Positions 16,441-24,411 of a stretch of 25,508 nucleotides of DNA are shown piece after piece. Every line of letters begins with the position of its first letter. Position 1 is the stretch's first letter. The DNA is from an uncultured Nitrospira sp. (GTDB lineage: Bacteria; Nitrospirota; Nitrospiria; Nitrospirales; UBA8639). The notes beneath the pieces were generated by a model. The model saw only the letters and a list, made by a program, of their open reading frames with translations. It had not been told where the DNA came from and ran no database searches. The stretch spans positions 1 to 25,508 of the forward strand of contig CABVRQ010000041.1 in assembly GCA_902500695.1 (NCBI GenBank). Reading direction: 5' to 3'. The position numbers and the translations under genes are program-made.

Positions 16441-16474
16441 ATGCACAGCCGACACACAGATACCGGCCATGCAT
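16441..16474 (-). other. Stem-loop between the ProA-like and methyltransferase genes
   Basis: Eleven-base arms (16441-16451 and 16464-16474) pair on the minus-strand RNA with two G-U wobbles and a 12-base loop, beginning 19 bases after the ProA-like stop. No U-run follows, so it is not a canonical terminator. It could attenuate or stabilise the transcript. Confidence 0.4.
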
Positions 16475-16492
16475 GTTTCATTAAAAAGCCGA

Positions 16493-17848
16493 CTAGAACT
16501 TGGCAGATAACATCATTGCATCCTGGTAGGCCTGAGGTACCGGGTGTGGCTGTTGGAGCTGTCCAGTTCCCAAAACCATATATTTTTCATTCGTGAGCTT
16601 CGAGAGAATAAGAGGACCTCGCCCATGCATTCGAGTGCTATTACTTCCAATGTCTGGACCAAGACCGAATTGAGGTCCTCCATGAAGGCGGGTCGAAGCA
16701 TTCACCATAACGGCGCTCGAATCAATCTCTCGGACAAAGCGCATGGCCAGATGATAATCCCGGGTCACAATAGTATCCGTATGCCCTGGAGCATAGGTCC
16801 CAATATGATCGATAGCTTCTTGACTATCTTTCACCACTTTAATGTTCATGGTTAAGGATTGATATTTTTTCCCCCAGTCAGTTTCCTCCGCCACTTTAAT
16901 CCCTAAATGCCCGCTCATTTCCAAAACACCCAACATGGAAACCGTTTTAGGACAGCCATGCAAGGTCACCCGAAATTCCTGAAGAAGTCTTCGTGTTAAC
17001 CCTGGCAATAAATGCCGAGAAACGCCCTGATGTACCAGGAGGGTATCCATGGCATTCGCTTCGGATGGGGATTGAAGTTTGGCATTTACTGCGATTGTTT
17101 GGGCTAGGGGAATATCGACATCCTGATCCACATACACATGACACAGACCTCCCTCAAAGCCAATGACCGGAACTCTGGACTGCTCCAAGATCCCATTTCG
17201 TAAACCAGCACTCCCTCGGGTAATCACTGCTTGGACATATTGAGGATATCGCACCATTTCCAGGGCCGCCTCCGGGGAACTCCGGTCGAGAAACGTTAAC
17301 CCCCCTACGGGGACCCCCTTGGACACCGCAGCCTCCTGGAGATAGTGAACAATTGCGCCATTGGTATGAAACCACTCGGTTCCCCCACGAAAGACACAGA
17401 CATTATTGGTCTTCATGCACATCCCAAACGACTCAGCCGTCACCAGAGGACCCATATCCGACACCACAGCGACAATACCAAGGGGAGAACGGACCGTATG
17501 AACCTGCATTCCATCTGCAGTCAGCCAGGCATGACTCACCTCTCCGATTGGATCAGGAAGAACCTGCAAATCTAACAGCCGTTGCTGCATGAGGTGAATC
17601 GTGTCTTTTGAGATTCGAATCCGTTCTGAGGCCTCACGATGGACTTGTTGATCAGTTTCCTTGGAAATACCAGCCAGATCTTTAGCATTGGCCTCTAAAA
17701 TTTCCTGAGTATGATCCACTAAACTCTCGGCCATCGCCAGTAAGGCCTGATTTTTCGCACTGGGAGATATGCACGCCATGGGACGAGCAGCTTCCTTCGC
17801 TCCCTTCAGAAGCGCTTGCACATAAAGTTTCAGAGGTACTTCAACCAT
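16493..17848 (-). CDS. ProA-like protein (gamma-glutamyl phosphate reductase fold) lacking the catalytic Cys
   Basis: A 451-residue member of the ProA family, which normally reduces gamma-glutamyl phosphate to glutamate semialdehyde in proline synthesis. Family marks are clear: FRGGTEW (153-159), a FEGGLCHVYVD stretch (231-241), NAK at 255-257, FGLGPDIG (394-401) and the MHGRGPL segment. The nucleophile motif, normally P-x-x-C-N-A, reads PSEANA (261-266), with Ala264 (codon GCG) for the catalytic Cys. The usual YExRPNV stretch is also altered to DMGPLV. Ordinary reductase activity is therefore doubtful, and it may be a paralogue with another role. The start is ATG 17848, eight bases after AAGGAG; the open frame's ATG at 17902 lies inside the predicted promoter. 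No proB is nearby. Confidence 0.85.
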   Translation of the reverse strand: MVEVPLKLYVQALLKGAKEAARPMACISPSAKNQALLAMAESLVDHTQEILEANAKDLAGISKETDQQVHREASERIRISKDTIHLMQQRLLDLQVLPDPIGEVSHAWLTADGMQVHTVRSPLGIVAVVSDMGPLVTAESFGMCMKTNNVCVFRGGTEWFHTNGAIVHYLQEAAVSKGVPVGGLTFLDRSSPEAALEMVRYPQYVQAVITRGSAGLRNGILEQSRVPVIGFEGGLCHVYVDQDVDIPLAQTIAVNAKLQSPSEANAMDTLLVHQGVSRHLLPGLTRRLLQEFRVTLHGCPKTVSMLGVLEMSGHLGIKVAEETDWGKKYQSLTMNIKVVKDSQEAIDHIGTYAPGHTDTIVTRDYHLAMRFVREIDSSAVMVNASTRLHGGPQFGLGPDIGSNSTRMHGRGPLILSKLTNEKYMVLGTGQLQQPHPVPQAYQDAMMLSAKF

Positions 17849-17891
17849 CCTTCGCACTCCTTCGTCATGAAATATTTTGAAAGCCGGAGTG

Positions 17892-17920
17892 ACTATAGCC
17901 ATGAAGACTCATAGAGTCAA
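17892..17920 (-). promoter_or_regulatory. Strong promoter of the ProA-like gene, with palindrome
   Basis: On the minus strand, TTGACT (17920-17915), a 17-base spacer and TATAGT (17897-17892), each hexamer five of six to consensus, place the start about 37 bases before ATG 17848. A 13-base palindrome, GACTC-TAT-GAGTC, overlaps the -35 and could bind a regulator. Confidence 0.65.
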
Positions 17921-17945
17921 AAATGGCATTGATTCAAAAAGATTT

Positions 17946-17974
17946 TTTACATAGCTTTCATTTTATTCTATGAT
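17946..17974 (+). promoter_or_regulatory. Promoter of the rpsB-tsf-pyrH-frr-alr cluster
   Basis: TTTACA (17946-17951), a 17-base spacer and TATGAT (17969-17974), each five of six to consensus. It is divergent from the ProA-like promoter, whose -35 box lies about 25 bases away. It implies a leader of about 280 bases before rpsB. Confidence 0.6.
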
Positions 17975-17980
17975 GACACC

Positions 17981-18259
17981 CGAGGGTTAAGCTCCCGTCA
18001 CATACCCATTAAAAGATAATCGGGGTTGAATTAGAATTTCCACCTATGCTACCCTCGATTGGTTTAATGGAAAATTATTAAGCATCAATTAAATTGCATG
18101 AATGTCCCTTCACTTGGAACAGCCCGCCTGATAAGACAATCAGCCTTTATTGTCTCCTGCCGGTCCCATTTGAGCCAAATTACTGTTTTGTATTTCGTTA
18201 AAAAATCCACGGTTTTGTGTTAATCAGTATATCTCTGAAAGGGGGTGGGAAGGTCCGTT
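17981..18259 (+). promoter_or_regulatory. Structured 5' leader of rpsB, candidate autoregulatory RNA
   Basis: The predicted transcript opens with CGAGGGT (17981-17987), which pairs perfectly with ACCCTCG (18051-18057). Inside this domain, TCCCG can pair with CGGGG around 17995-18035. A second hairpin, AGACAAT/ATTGTCT (18134-18140 and 18149-18155, loop 8), lies downstream. The ribosome site AAGG is at 18250-18253. No open frame with a start was found. Leaders of S2 operons are known targets of S2 feedback in other bacteria; that role here is inferred from position and structure. Confidence 0.5.
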
Positions 18260-19042
18260 ATGGTCACGATTAAATCGTTATTAGAAGCTGGAGTTCACTT
18301 CGGGCATCAAACAAATCGGTGGAACCCGAAGATGAAACGCTATATCTTTGGGGAAAAAAACGGCATTTATATTATTGACCTCCAAATTTCCCTACAATGC
18401 TTCCAAAAAGCCTACGAATTTACCCGAGATACGGTGGCTGCCGGGGAATCCGTCCTATTCGTGGGAACGAAGCGGCAAGCCATGGGTATTGTGGAGGAAG
18501 AAGCCAATCGTTGTGGAATGTTTTTTGTCAACCAGCGATGGTTGGGTGGCATGTTGACGAATTTCCAGACACTCCGTCGCAGCATCAACCAACTTAAAAA
18601 ACTCGAAGCAGCAGAAACCGATGGCACATACGAACGACTTAAGAAAAAAGAGATCGTTCGCATGAAAAAAGAGCAAGCCAAACTGGAAAAATATTTGAGT
18701 GGCATCAAAGGCATGAACGATATCCCTGGGTGTATTTACATATTAGACACCCGTATCCAGCATATTACGGTCAAGGAAGCCAATCGTCTTGGCATTCCGG
18801 TTATTGCCCTCGTGGACACCAACTGTGACCCAGAAGGAGTGGACTTTCCTATCCCTGGGAATGACGATGCCATTCGATCCCTCAAATTATTTACAGGACA
18901 AATCGCCGACGCTTGCATCGAAGGTACTGAAATTCGCCGGAAGCGGCAGGAGTCAGTCGCAAATGGCGAGGGGTTCCTTCCAGACAACCCGGAACAAGGT
19001 CATCCATCCGTTGTGGTAAACAAGAATACCCAACCTGTCTAA
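18260..19042 (+). CDS. rpsB: 30S ribosomal protein S2
   Basis: A 260-residue S2, which binds the back of the 30S subunit between head and body and is needed for S1 attachment. The N-terminus is diagnostic: LLEAGVHFGHQTNRWNPKM, with the usual RYIFGEKNGIYIIDL following, and later RWLGGMLTNFQTL and the PVIALVDTNCDP / IPGNDDAIRS segments. The open frame begins at a GTG (18245), but ATG 18260, six bases after AAGG, gives the normal start. The C-terminal tail is short and charged. It is the first gene of the translation cluster and is followed by tsf after 59 bases, as in most bacteria. A long structured leader precedes it. Confidence 0.98.
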   Translation: MVTIKSLLEAGVHFGHQTNRWNPKMKRYIFGEKNGIYIIDLQISLQCFQKAYEFTRDTVAAGESVLFVGTKRQAMGIVEEEANRCGMFFVNQRWLGGMLTNFQTLRRSINQLKKLEAAETDGTYERLKKKEIVRMKKEQAKLEKYLSGIKGMNDIPGCIYILDTRIQHITVKEANRLGIPVIALVDTNCDPEGVDFPIPGNDDAIRSLKLFTGQIADACIEGTEIRRKRQESVANGEGFLPDNPEQGHPSVVVNKNTQPV

Positions 19043-19101
19043 GGATCCCGGGTTCATCCAATTGAACTGAAATTTATAATACTCAGTAGGAGAGCATGCA
19101 T

Positions 19102-19698
19102 ATGTCTAGTTTGAGTGCCCTGGTGAAGGAGTTGCGAGGCAAAACAGGGGCAGGAATCCTTGATTGTCAAAAAGCCCTTCAAGACACAGAAAATAATGTT
19201 GAAAAAGCCATCGATCTGTTGCGCCAAAAAGGGTTGGCTGCTGCACAAAAAAAAGCAGGACGAGAAACCAAAGAGGGTATTATCTCCTCGTATATTCATT
19301 CGGGGTCAAAAATTGGAGTCCTGATCGAAGTCAATTGTGAAACCGACTTTGTTGCACGCAATGAAGAATTTCAAGCTTTCGTCAAAGAGGTGGCCTTACA
19401 AGTCGCTGCCTCCCATCCTTTGTATGTTAAACGTGAAGACGTTCCGGCTGATTTGATCGAACGGGAAAGAAATATTTTTCTCGCGCAGATGAAGGAATCG
19501 GGAAAACCCGAAGGGACGTGGGAAAAAATCATCAAAGGGAAATTGGAAAAATATTACCAGGAACAGTGCCTCTTGGAACAAGGCTTCATTAAGGATCCCA
19601 GCATCAGCATCCAAGATCTCCTTTCGCAGAAAATCGCAAAGTTAGGGGAAAATCTCACGATCAGTCGCTTTACGCGCTACCAACTCGGCCAGGACTAA
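19102..19698 (+). CDS. tsf: Elongation factor Ts (short form)
   Basis: A 198-residue EF-Ts, the nucleotide exchange factor that releases GDP from EF-Tu. The N-terminal UBA-like domain reads LVKELRGKTGAGILDC (residues 7-22), followed by the core motif NCETDFVARN (78-87) that inserts into EF-Tu. The length is that of the compact type found in Thermus and some other bacteria, with one core repeat rather than the two of E. coli (283 residues). ATG 19102 is nine bases from AGGAG; the ATG at 19096 is only three bases away and is less likely. The stop overlaps the pyrH start by one base (TAATG), implying coupled translation. Confidence 0.97.
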   Translation: MSSLSALVKELRGKTGAGILDCQKALQDTENNVEKAIDLLRQKGLAAAQKKAGRETKEGIISSYIHSGSKIGVLIEVNCETDFVARNEEFQAFVKEVALQVAASHPLYVKREDVPADLIERERNIFLAQMKESGKPEGTWEKIIKGKLEKYYQEQCLLEQGFIKDPSISIQDLLSQKIAKLGENLTISRFTRYQLGQD

Positions 19699-20426
19699 TG
19701 TCGCTCAAATATCGCCGGGTTCTCTTAAAGATCAGTGGAGAAATGCTTGCTGGTGAGCAAACCTACGGCATTCAGCCTTCCGTTTTACATAATCTCGCAG
19801 ACGAAATTGCCGACGTCCTGACCCTCAAGGTGGAAATCGCCATTGTAATTGGAGGTGGCAACATTTTCAGAGGGCTCGCTGCCAGTGCCTCTGGCATGGA
19901 ACGGGCTTCGGCCGATTACATGGGCATGCTCGCCACCATGTTGAATGCTCTGGCTTTGCAAAATGCGTTAGAGAAAAAAGACGTCCCCACCAGGGTCTTA
20001 TCCGCAATTGAAATGCGCCAGTTAGCCGAAAGTTACATTCGTCGTCGGGCAATTCGGCATTTGGAAAAAAAACGTGTGGTGATTTTTGCTGCAGGCACCG
20101 GCAATCCATACTTTACTACCGACACAGCTGCCGCGCTCAGAGCCATGGAAATTGGTGCAGATGTGATCATGAAAGGCACGAAGGTTGATGGGATCTACGA
20201 CGCGGACCCTATGACGACACCAACGGCAAAACGCTTTACGGAATTACCATTTTTATCGGTACTCAATAAAAGCCTGAAAGTCATGGATGCGACAGCCATT
20301 ACGCTGTGCATGGATAACGATCTGCCTATTATTGTCTTCGATCTGACTTCCCCAGGAAACATCAGAAAAATACTTGAGGGAGAATCGATCGGCACCATTG
20401 TCTCCAAAAATGCGCTTGTCACTTAA
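19698..20426 (+). CDS. pyrH: UMP kinase
   Basis: A 242-residue hexameric bacterial UMP kinase, which phosphorylates UMP to UDP in pyrimidine synthesis. It shows the amino-acid-kinase fold marks LLKISGE (9-15), IGGGNIFRG (51-59) and AAGTGNPYFTTDTAA, where UMP and the phosphate donor bind, and DGIYDADP toward the end. The length is standard (about 240). Its ATG overlaps the tsf stop in TAATG, with no separate Shine-Dalgarno needed. The order tsf-pyrH-frr is one of the most conserved in bacteria. Confidence 0.98.
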   Translation: MSLKYRRVLLKISGEMLAGEQTYGIQPSVLHNLADEIADVLTLKVEIAIVIGGGNIFRGLAASASGMERASADYMGMLATMLNALALQNALEKKDVPTRVLSAIEMRQLAESYIRRRAIRHLEKKRVVIFAAGTGNPYFTTDTAAALRAMEIGADVIMKGTKVDGIYDADPMTTPTAKRFTELPFLSVLNKSLKVMDATAITLCMDNDLPIIVFDLTSPGNIRKILEGESIGTIVSKNALVT

Positions 20427-20440
20427 CGTGGAGAATGACC

Positions 20441-20998
20441 ATGAACGATCAAACCATTCTCAAAACCACGCAGCGAATGGAGGGAGCTATCGAGCACCTC
20501 AAGAGAGAATTCATGTCTCTCCGAACCGGTCGCGCTTCCTTAGGACTACTCGATCATATCACCGTTGATTATTACGGGACGCCAACTCCCCTCAAGCAAG
20601 TTGCCAACCTCGCGATCCCTGAAAGCCGAATGATCACCATTCAACCATGGGATACCTCCCAAATCCGAGAAATTGAACGTGCCATCATTAGTTCAGAACT
20701 TGGTCTCACTCCATCCAATGACGGAAAACTCATTCGGCTCCCCATTCCCCCACTAAGCGAAGAACGACGGAAAGATTTAGTCAAACTCAGTAAAAAATAT
20801 GGGGAAGAGACCAAAGTACAGATACGTGGATTTCGTCGTGAAGGCAATGATGAACTCAAACATCTTCACAAAGAAAGTTCACTGACAGAGGACGCCAAGG
20901 ACCGGCTCGAAACCGAGATCCAAAAACTCACAGACAAATTCATACAGACCGTCGATGACCTCACCAAGAAAAAGGAGGAGGAAATACTCGCGATCTAA
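20441..20998 (+). CDS. frr: Ribosome recycling factor
   Basis: A 185-residue RRF, which together with EF-G splits post-termination ribosomes. It has the two-domain layout of the family: a three-helix bundle beginning with FMSLRTGRAS (24-33) and ending KKKEEEI, and a small beta domain (DYYGTPTPLKQVANL through ITIQPWD). ATG 20441 is seven bases after GGAG and gives the canonical 185 residues; the ATG at 20435 is only one base away from that site. It is followed ten bases later by alr. Confidence 0.98.
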   Translation: MNDQTILKTTQRMEGAIEHLKREFMSLRTGRASLGLLDHITVDYYGTPTPLKQVANLAIPESRMITIQPWDTSQIREIERAIISSELGLTPSNDGKLIRLPIPPLSEERRKDLVKLSKKYGEETKVQIRGFRREGNDELKHLHKESSLTEDAKDRLETEIQKLTDKFIQTVDDLTKKKEEEILAI

Positions 20999-21007
20999 GG
21001 AATATTT

Positions 21008-22237
21008 GTGATACCGATCAGGCCATCTTCCTCTCCCGACCTTCCACACCTTCCGCCTCCGATCACCGTTTCTATTCGTCTTGATGCGCTAACCAGGAAT
21101 TTCCAACAAATCCGGCAATCGATCGCTTCGTCGACAAAAATCCTGGCCGTCATTAAAGCCGACGCCTATGGCCATGGGACAATCCCTGTAGCTCAAACAC
21201 TAGAACACCTGGGAATCTTTGGATTTGGCGTGGCATCGGTCATGGAAGGAATAGTGCTTCGAGAACACCATATCAACTGCCCCATTCTGGTTATGGGGCC
21301 CCTGCTACCTGAACATCTTAGCGAAATTATTCGGTATCAGCTTACACCGGTGATTTCACGTGCCGAAATCGTTCAACAACTTCTGGAGCGACTTTCTCCT
21401 CAGACCACCCCATTCCCCATTCATCTCAAAGTCGATACCGGATTACACCGACTTGGCTTCGAAACTGATCAAGCCCTCTCTCTACTCACCGGACTATCAC
21501 TCTCAAATCCTCTCATTGAAATAGAGGGCTTCTTAAGCCATTTTGCCGATGCCGACAATCAGGACCACACCTTAACCAACCTGCAAATCAAAAAGTTTTT
21601 GGCCTTTATCAACCAAGCGAAGCAATTGGGAGTCCAACCACCCATTGTTCATTTGGCCAATAGCGCAGGAATCCTGTTTCATCCAACCGCCCACTTGGGA
21701 ATGGTCAGACCTGGATTAATGTTATATGGATACGCACCCCGACAGGAAAATTCTCCACAGTCCCTCACACTTGAACCGGTGATGCAAGCCACCACATACG
21801 TGGCCCATCTCCGCTCTCTTCAGCCCGGTGAAATTGTGGGATATAATGCCCTGTTCCGCACACGGAGGCTATCGCAAATCGCCGTCCTGCCGGTAGGCTA
21901 TACCCACGGATTTCCCCGCCATCTCACCGGCGTCGGGCATGTCCTCCTCAAAGGAGAACCGGCCCCCATTATTGGGAAAATTTGCATGGATATGATGATG
22001 GTAGATGTCACGGACATCCCCCATCCAACTGTTGGAGACGAGGTCATGCTATTGGGAAAACAGGGAACGCGGGAAATAACAGCAGAAGATCATGCCGGAT
22101 GGTTAAAAACGATTCCCTATGAAGTTCTGTGCGGAATCGGGGGGAAGGCGAACCGTATCTACCTTCCCCACATACCTCACCCTTCTTCGTCACCTACACC
22201 ACAACCGTCATCCCAAAAAAATCCTGGAATGACCTAG
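21008..22237 (+). CDS. alr: Alanine racemase
   Basis: A 409-residue PLP enzyme interconverting L- and D-alanine for peptidoglycan. The N-terminal TIM barrel holds VIKADAYGHG with the PLP Lys50, HLKVDTGLHRLGF (Lys141, at the position carbamylated in some homologues, and Arg148), and HFADAD. The C-terminal beta domain carries the second catalytic base, Tyr279 in VGYNALF, and GKICMDMMMVDV. It begins with a Pro/Ser-rich leader and ends in a Pro/Ser-rich tail of about 25 residues, both absent from typical Alr (about 370). The start is GTG 21008, six bases after AAGGA. It is the last gene of the rpsB cluster, an unusual but sensible link of translation genes to cell-wall supply, and converges on the minus-strand unit. 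Confidence 0.96.
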   Translation: MIPIRPSSSPDLPHLPPPITVSIRLDALTRNFQQIRQSIASSTKILAVIKADAYGHGTIPVAQTLEHLGIFGFGVASVMEGIVLREHHINCPILVMGPLLPEHLSEIIRYQLTPVISRAEIVQQLLERLSPQTTPFPIHLKVDTGLHRLGFETDQALSLLTGLSLSNPLIEIEGFLSHFADADNQDHTLTNLQIKKFLAFINQAKQLGVQPPIVHLANSAGILFHPTAHLGMVRPGLMLYGYAPRQENSPQSLTLEPVMQATTYVAHLRSLQPGEIVGYNALFRTRRLSQIAVLPVGYTHGFPRHLTGVGHVLLKGEPAPIIGKICMDMMMVDVTDIPHPTVGDEVMLLGKQGTREITAEDHAGWLKTIPYEVLCGIGGKANRIYLPHIPHPSSSPTPQPSSQKNPGMT

Positions 22238-22297
22238 TTAGCCGACGGATTCATTCACAACACGGCCACACTAACTCAGACAAAGGGTTTTAGCATG

Positions 22298-22606
22298 TTA
22301 GGTTTTCAGCTTACGCTTTAAATGTTTCTCGACACTCGCCACCTTGCCAGCCAACCGGCCTTTCTTCCCACGCCGATAATCAACCTTAATCACACAAGAA
22401 ATCCGAGGACAATCCTTTTTCATTCTGGTATAGCATTCCTTCACGACTCGAAACACGTCATCCCACTCGCCTTCCAACACGGTTCCCATGGGATTGAGGC
22501 GATAGTCCACCCCGCTTTTATCAATCAGGTCTAGTGACCGGGACACATACTTTCCGACACTTTCGCCTTTACCAAGAGGCGACATGCTAAATTCCAAGAG
22601 CACCAT
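22298..22606 (-). CDS. MTH1187-family thiamine-binding protein (DUF77)
   Basis: A 102-residue member of the MTH1187/YkoF-like family, small ferredoxin-like proteins reported to bind thiamine or related pyrimidines. It shows the usual opening, VLLEFSMSPLGKGESVGKYV, then YRLNPMGTVLEGEWDDVF near 35-53 and a helix with RISCVIKVDYRRGKKGRL. Length is normal (about 95-105). ATG 22606 overlaps the stop of the upstream siroheme gene by one base (TAATG on the minus strand), with GGTGG upstream, so the two are translationally coupled. Its physiological role is not established. No terminator is clear between it and the convergent alr. Confidence 0.88.
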   Translation of the reverse strand: MVLLEFSMSPLGKGESVGKYVSRSLDLIDKSGVDYRLNPMGTVLEGEWDDVFRVVKECYTRMKKDCPRISCVIKVDYRRGKKGRLAGKVASVEKHLKRKLKT

Positions 22607-23262
22607 TACCCACCTTCCTTTCCAACGGGTTCCACCTGCTCCTCACTGGACAACTTCCAACTATTGGGATACTCCAATTCCCCGGTCAATTGAAACCCAT
22701 TGACCGCTTCCGCTAAGCGCTCTCGGCGCCGAAGATCGCTCACTTCCGTATTCTTCAGCTCTTCACGAAGGACGCCCAACCAATCCAGGAACTGGTCGAA
22801 TTCTTCATCAAACAGCAATTCAAAATTTTGACGAAGCATCTTTGCCAGAGCTGGAGCGGTCCCACTCGTACTAATCGCTATTCGAAGATTCCCTCGCTTG
22901 ACCAGCGCAGGCATGATAATCGTCGAATATTCAGGCAAATCCATCGACCAAACCAGACATCGTTCGGTTTTCGCCAGCTCAAACAAGGACTTGGCCAAAT
23001 CCAGATCATTCTTCAACACATTCATAATCAGCACAACCCCTTGAGCATCACCGGATCGAAAAGTCCGTCCCCGGTGGATAATCTTCCCTGAGGCGGTCAG
23101 CTTCCGCAAATCGACATGAAGGGTAGGATTGACCACCGTAATTTTTGCTCCGGCATCCAACAAGCGATGCACTTTTTCAACCGCCTCTTCATCACCACCA
23201 ATCACCATACACTGGCGACCATCCAAATCAACTGTTACTTGAAACCCTGCATTCTTCGTCAT
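22606..23262 (-). CDS. Precorrin-2 dehydrogenase / sirohydrochlorin ferrochelatase-like protein (Met8/CysG-N family)
   Basis: A 218-residue protein matching the N-terminal part of CysG and yeast Met8p, which oxidises precorrin-2 to sirohydrochlorin with NAD and, in bifunctional members, inserts iron to make siroheme. The NAD loop VIGGDEEAVEK (20-30) lacks the third Gly of the usual GGG. The catalytic Asp (Asp104 of CysG) is kept as Asp108 in WSMD. IMPALVKRG and AISTSGTAPALAKMLR (129-144) match the dimer/active-site region. The usual ATDD stretch is changed to MNVL, so it is a divergent member and NAD use deserves testing. AGGAGG lies six bases before ATG 23262. It is 207 bases downstream of metF; the spacer shows only weak hairpins. 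Confidence 0.85.
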   Translation of the reverse strand: MTKNAGFQVTVDLDGRQCMVIGGDEEAVEKVHRLLDAGAKITVVNPTLHVDLRKLTASGKIIHRGRTFRSGDAQGVVLIMNVLKNDLDLAKSLFELAKTERCLVWSMDLPEYSTIIMPALVKRGNLRIAISTSGTAPALAKMLRQNFELLFDEEFDQFLDWLGVLREELKNTEVSDLRRRERLAEAVNGFQLTGELEYPNSWKLSSEEQVEPVGKEGG

Positions 23263-23469
23263 GAGTATCCTCCTTTAGAACCCGACACATCTTACCCAAC
23301 ATGCACCACAGGGGGAAAGGGTAAAATCCCCAATCCCATGGCCCACAACATTGCATAGGTCACAGGCACCAAAACGGACGGAGAAGAATACGGGAGAACA
23401 GGTCAGAGCTGCGAGACGGAAGCCCTATTCAGGGGTGTTGAGGAACAGACAGGATAAATCAGGCAGGGT

Positions 23470-24369
23470 TTATTCGACCGGATGCTGGAGACTTTCCGAA
23501 CTTTGAATACCGAGAGATTCATAGATTTTCAAGGTCGCCTTCGATTTATTCAAGGTATAAAAATGAATACCCTTCACTTTATGATCAATCAGATCCACCA
23601 CCTGTTCGGTCGCCCAATGAATGCCCACCCCTTCCGCGTATCCATCATTTTCAGCTCGATGCATCGCCCGTAAAAGCTTCGCAGGAATACGGGCACCAAG
23701 CGCCAGCTCAGACATGCGAGCCATGCCCTTTCTGGACACAATCGGCATAATGCCCGCGATGATCGGCACTTTAATGCCCACAACCTCGCAACGTTCACAA
23801 AAATCAAAAAAGTCCCGATTATCAAAAAACAATTGGGTACAGATATAATCCGCTCCCGCATCGACTTTCCGCTTCAGATTGTCCATTTCCTGTAACCGGT
23901 TGGGCGTACCGGGATGTCCTTCGGGAAATCCTGCCACTCCCACGCCCATTTCAGGAAATTGCTGCTTAATAAACCACACCAGATCAGACGCAAACTGAAA
24001 GCCATCCTCAGGAATCTGCACATCAGTGCATCCCTTGGGAGGATCTCCCCGCAAGGCCATAATATTATGAATACCGCTGGCCTGGTATTTCGAGAGAATC
24101 TGATGAATTTCCTGACGGCCCGAGCCCACACAGGTTAAATGCGACACAATCGTCAAATCGGTTTCCCGTTTCAGCTTCACGACTAAATCATGCGTGCGTT
24201 CCCTGGTAGACCCGCCAGCCCCATAGGTCACACTGACATACGCAGGCTTTAACGGCATGAGGGCCGAAATCGCTTCAAACAGTTCTTGAAACGTCCGTTC
24301 CGTTTTTGGCGGGAAAAACTCGAAACTGATCGCAGGATTATGCGTCCGCAACACCTCAGAAATATGCAT
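23470..24369 (-). CDS. metF: Methylenetetrahydrofolate reductase
   Basis: A 299-residue flavoprotein that reduces 5,10-methylene-THF to 5-methyl-THF for methionine synthesis. The beta/alpha barrel shows SFEFFPPK (15-22, with the catalytic Glu17), VTYGAGGST (47-55), SHLTCVG (76-82), ALRGDPP (105-111) and FPEGHP, then TQLFFDN and GIMPI, all standard MetF marks. Length is normal (about 295). The ATG at 24369 has AAGG eight bases upstream. It lies 42 bases after the membrane protein gene and probably shares its transcript. With the siroheme-type gene downstream (siroheme serves sulfite and nitrite reductases), the unit may relate to sulfur or one-carbon supply, but this is only a contextual guess. 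Confidence 0.97.
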   Translation of the reverse strand: MHISEVLRTHNPAISFEFFPPKTERTFQELFEAISALMPLKPAYVSVTYGAGGSTRERTHDLVVKLKRETDLTIVSHLTCVGSGRQEIHQILSKYQASGIHNIMALRGDPPKGCTDVQIPEDGFQFASDLVWFIKQQFPEMGVGVAGFPEGHPGTPNRLQEMDNLKRKVDAGADYICTQLFFDNRDFFDFCERCEVVGIKVPIIAGIMPIVSRKGMARMSELALGARIPAKLLRAMHRAENDGYAEGVGIHWATEQVVDLIDHKVKGIHFYTLNKSKATLKIYESLGIQSSESLQHPVE

Positions 24370-24411
24370 GGCCCTACCTTAAATCGCTCACCCACATTTG
24401 TCTAGTCTCTA

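Noticed and set aside
19075..19080. Perfect TATAAT in the rpsB-tsf spacer
   Set aside because: No -35 partner at 16-18 bases, and a start here would leave almost no leader before tsf.
22271..22301. CTAAC/GTTAG inverted repeat between alr and the thiamine-binding gene as bidirectional terminator
   Set aside because: Only five base pairs with a 21-base loop and no T-run; too weak to call.
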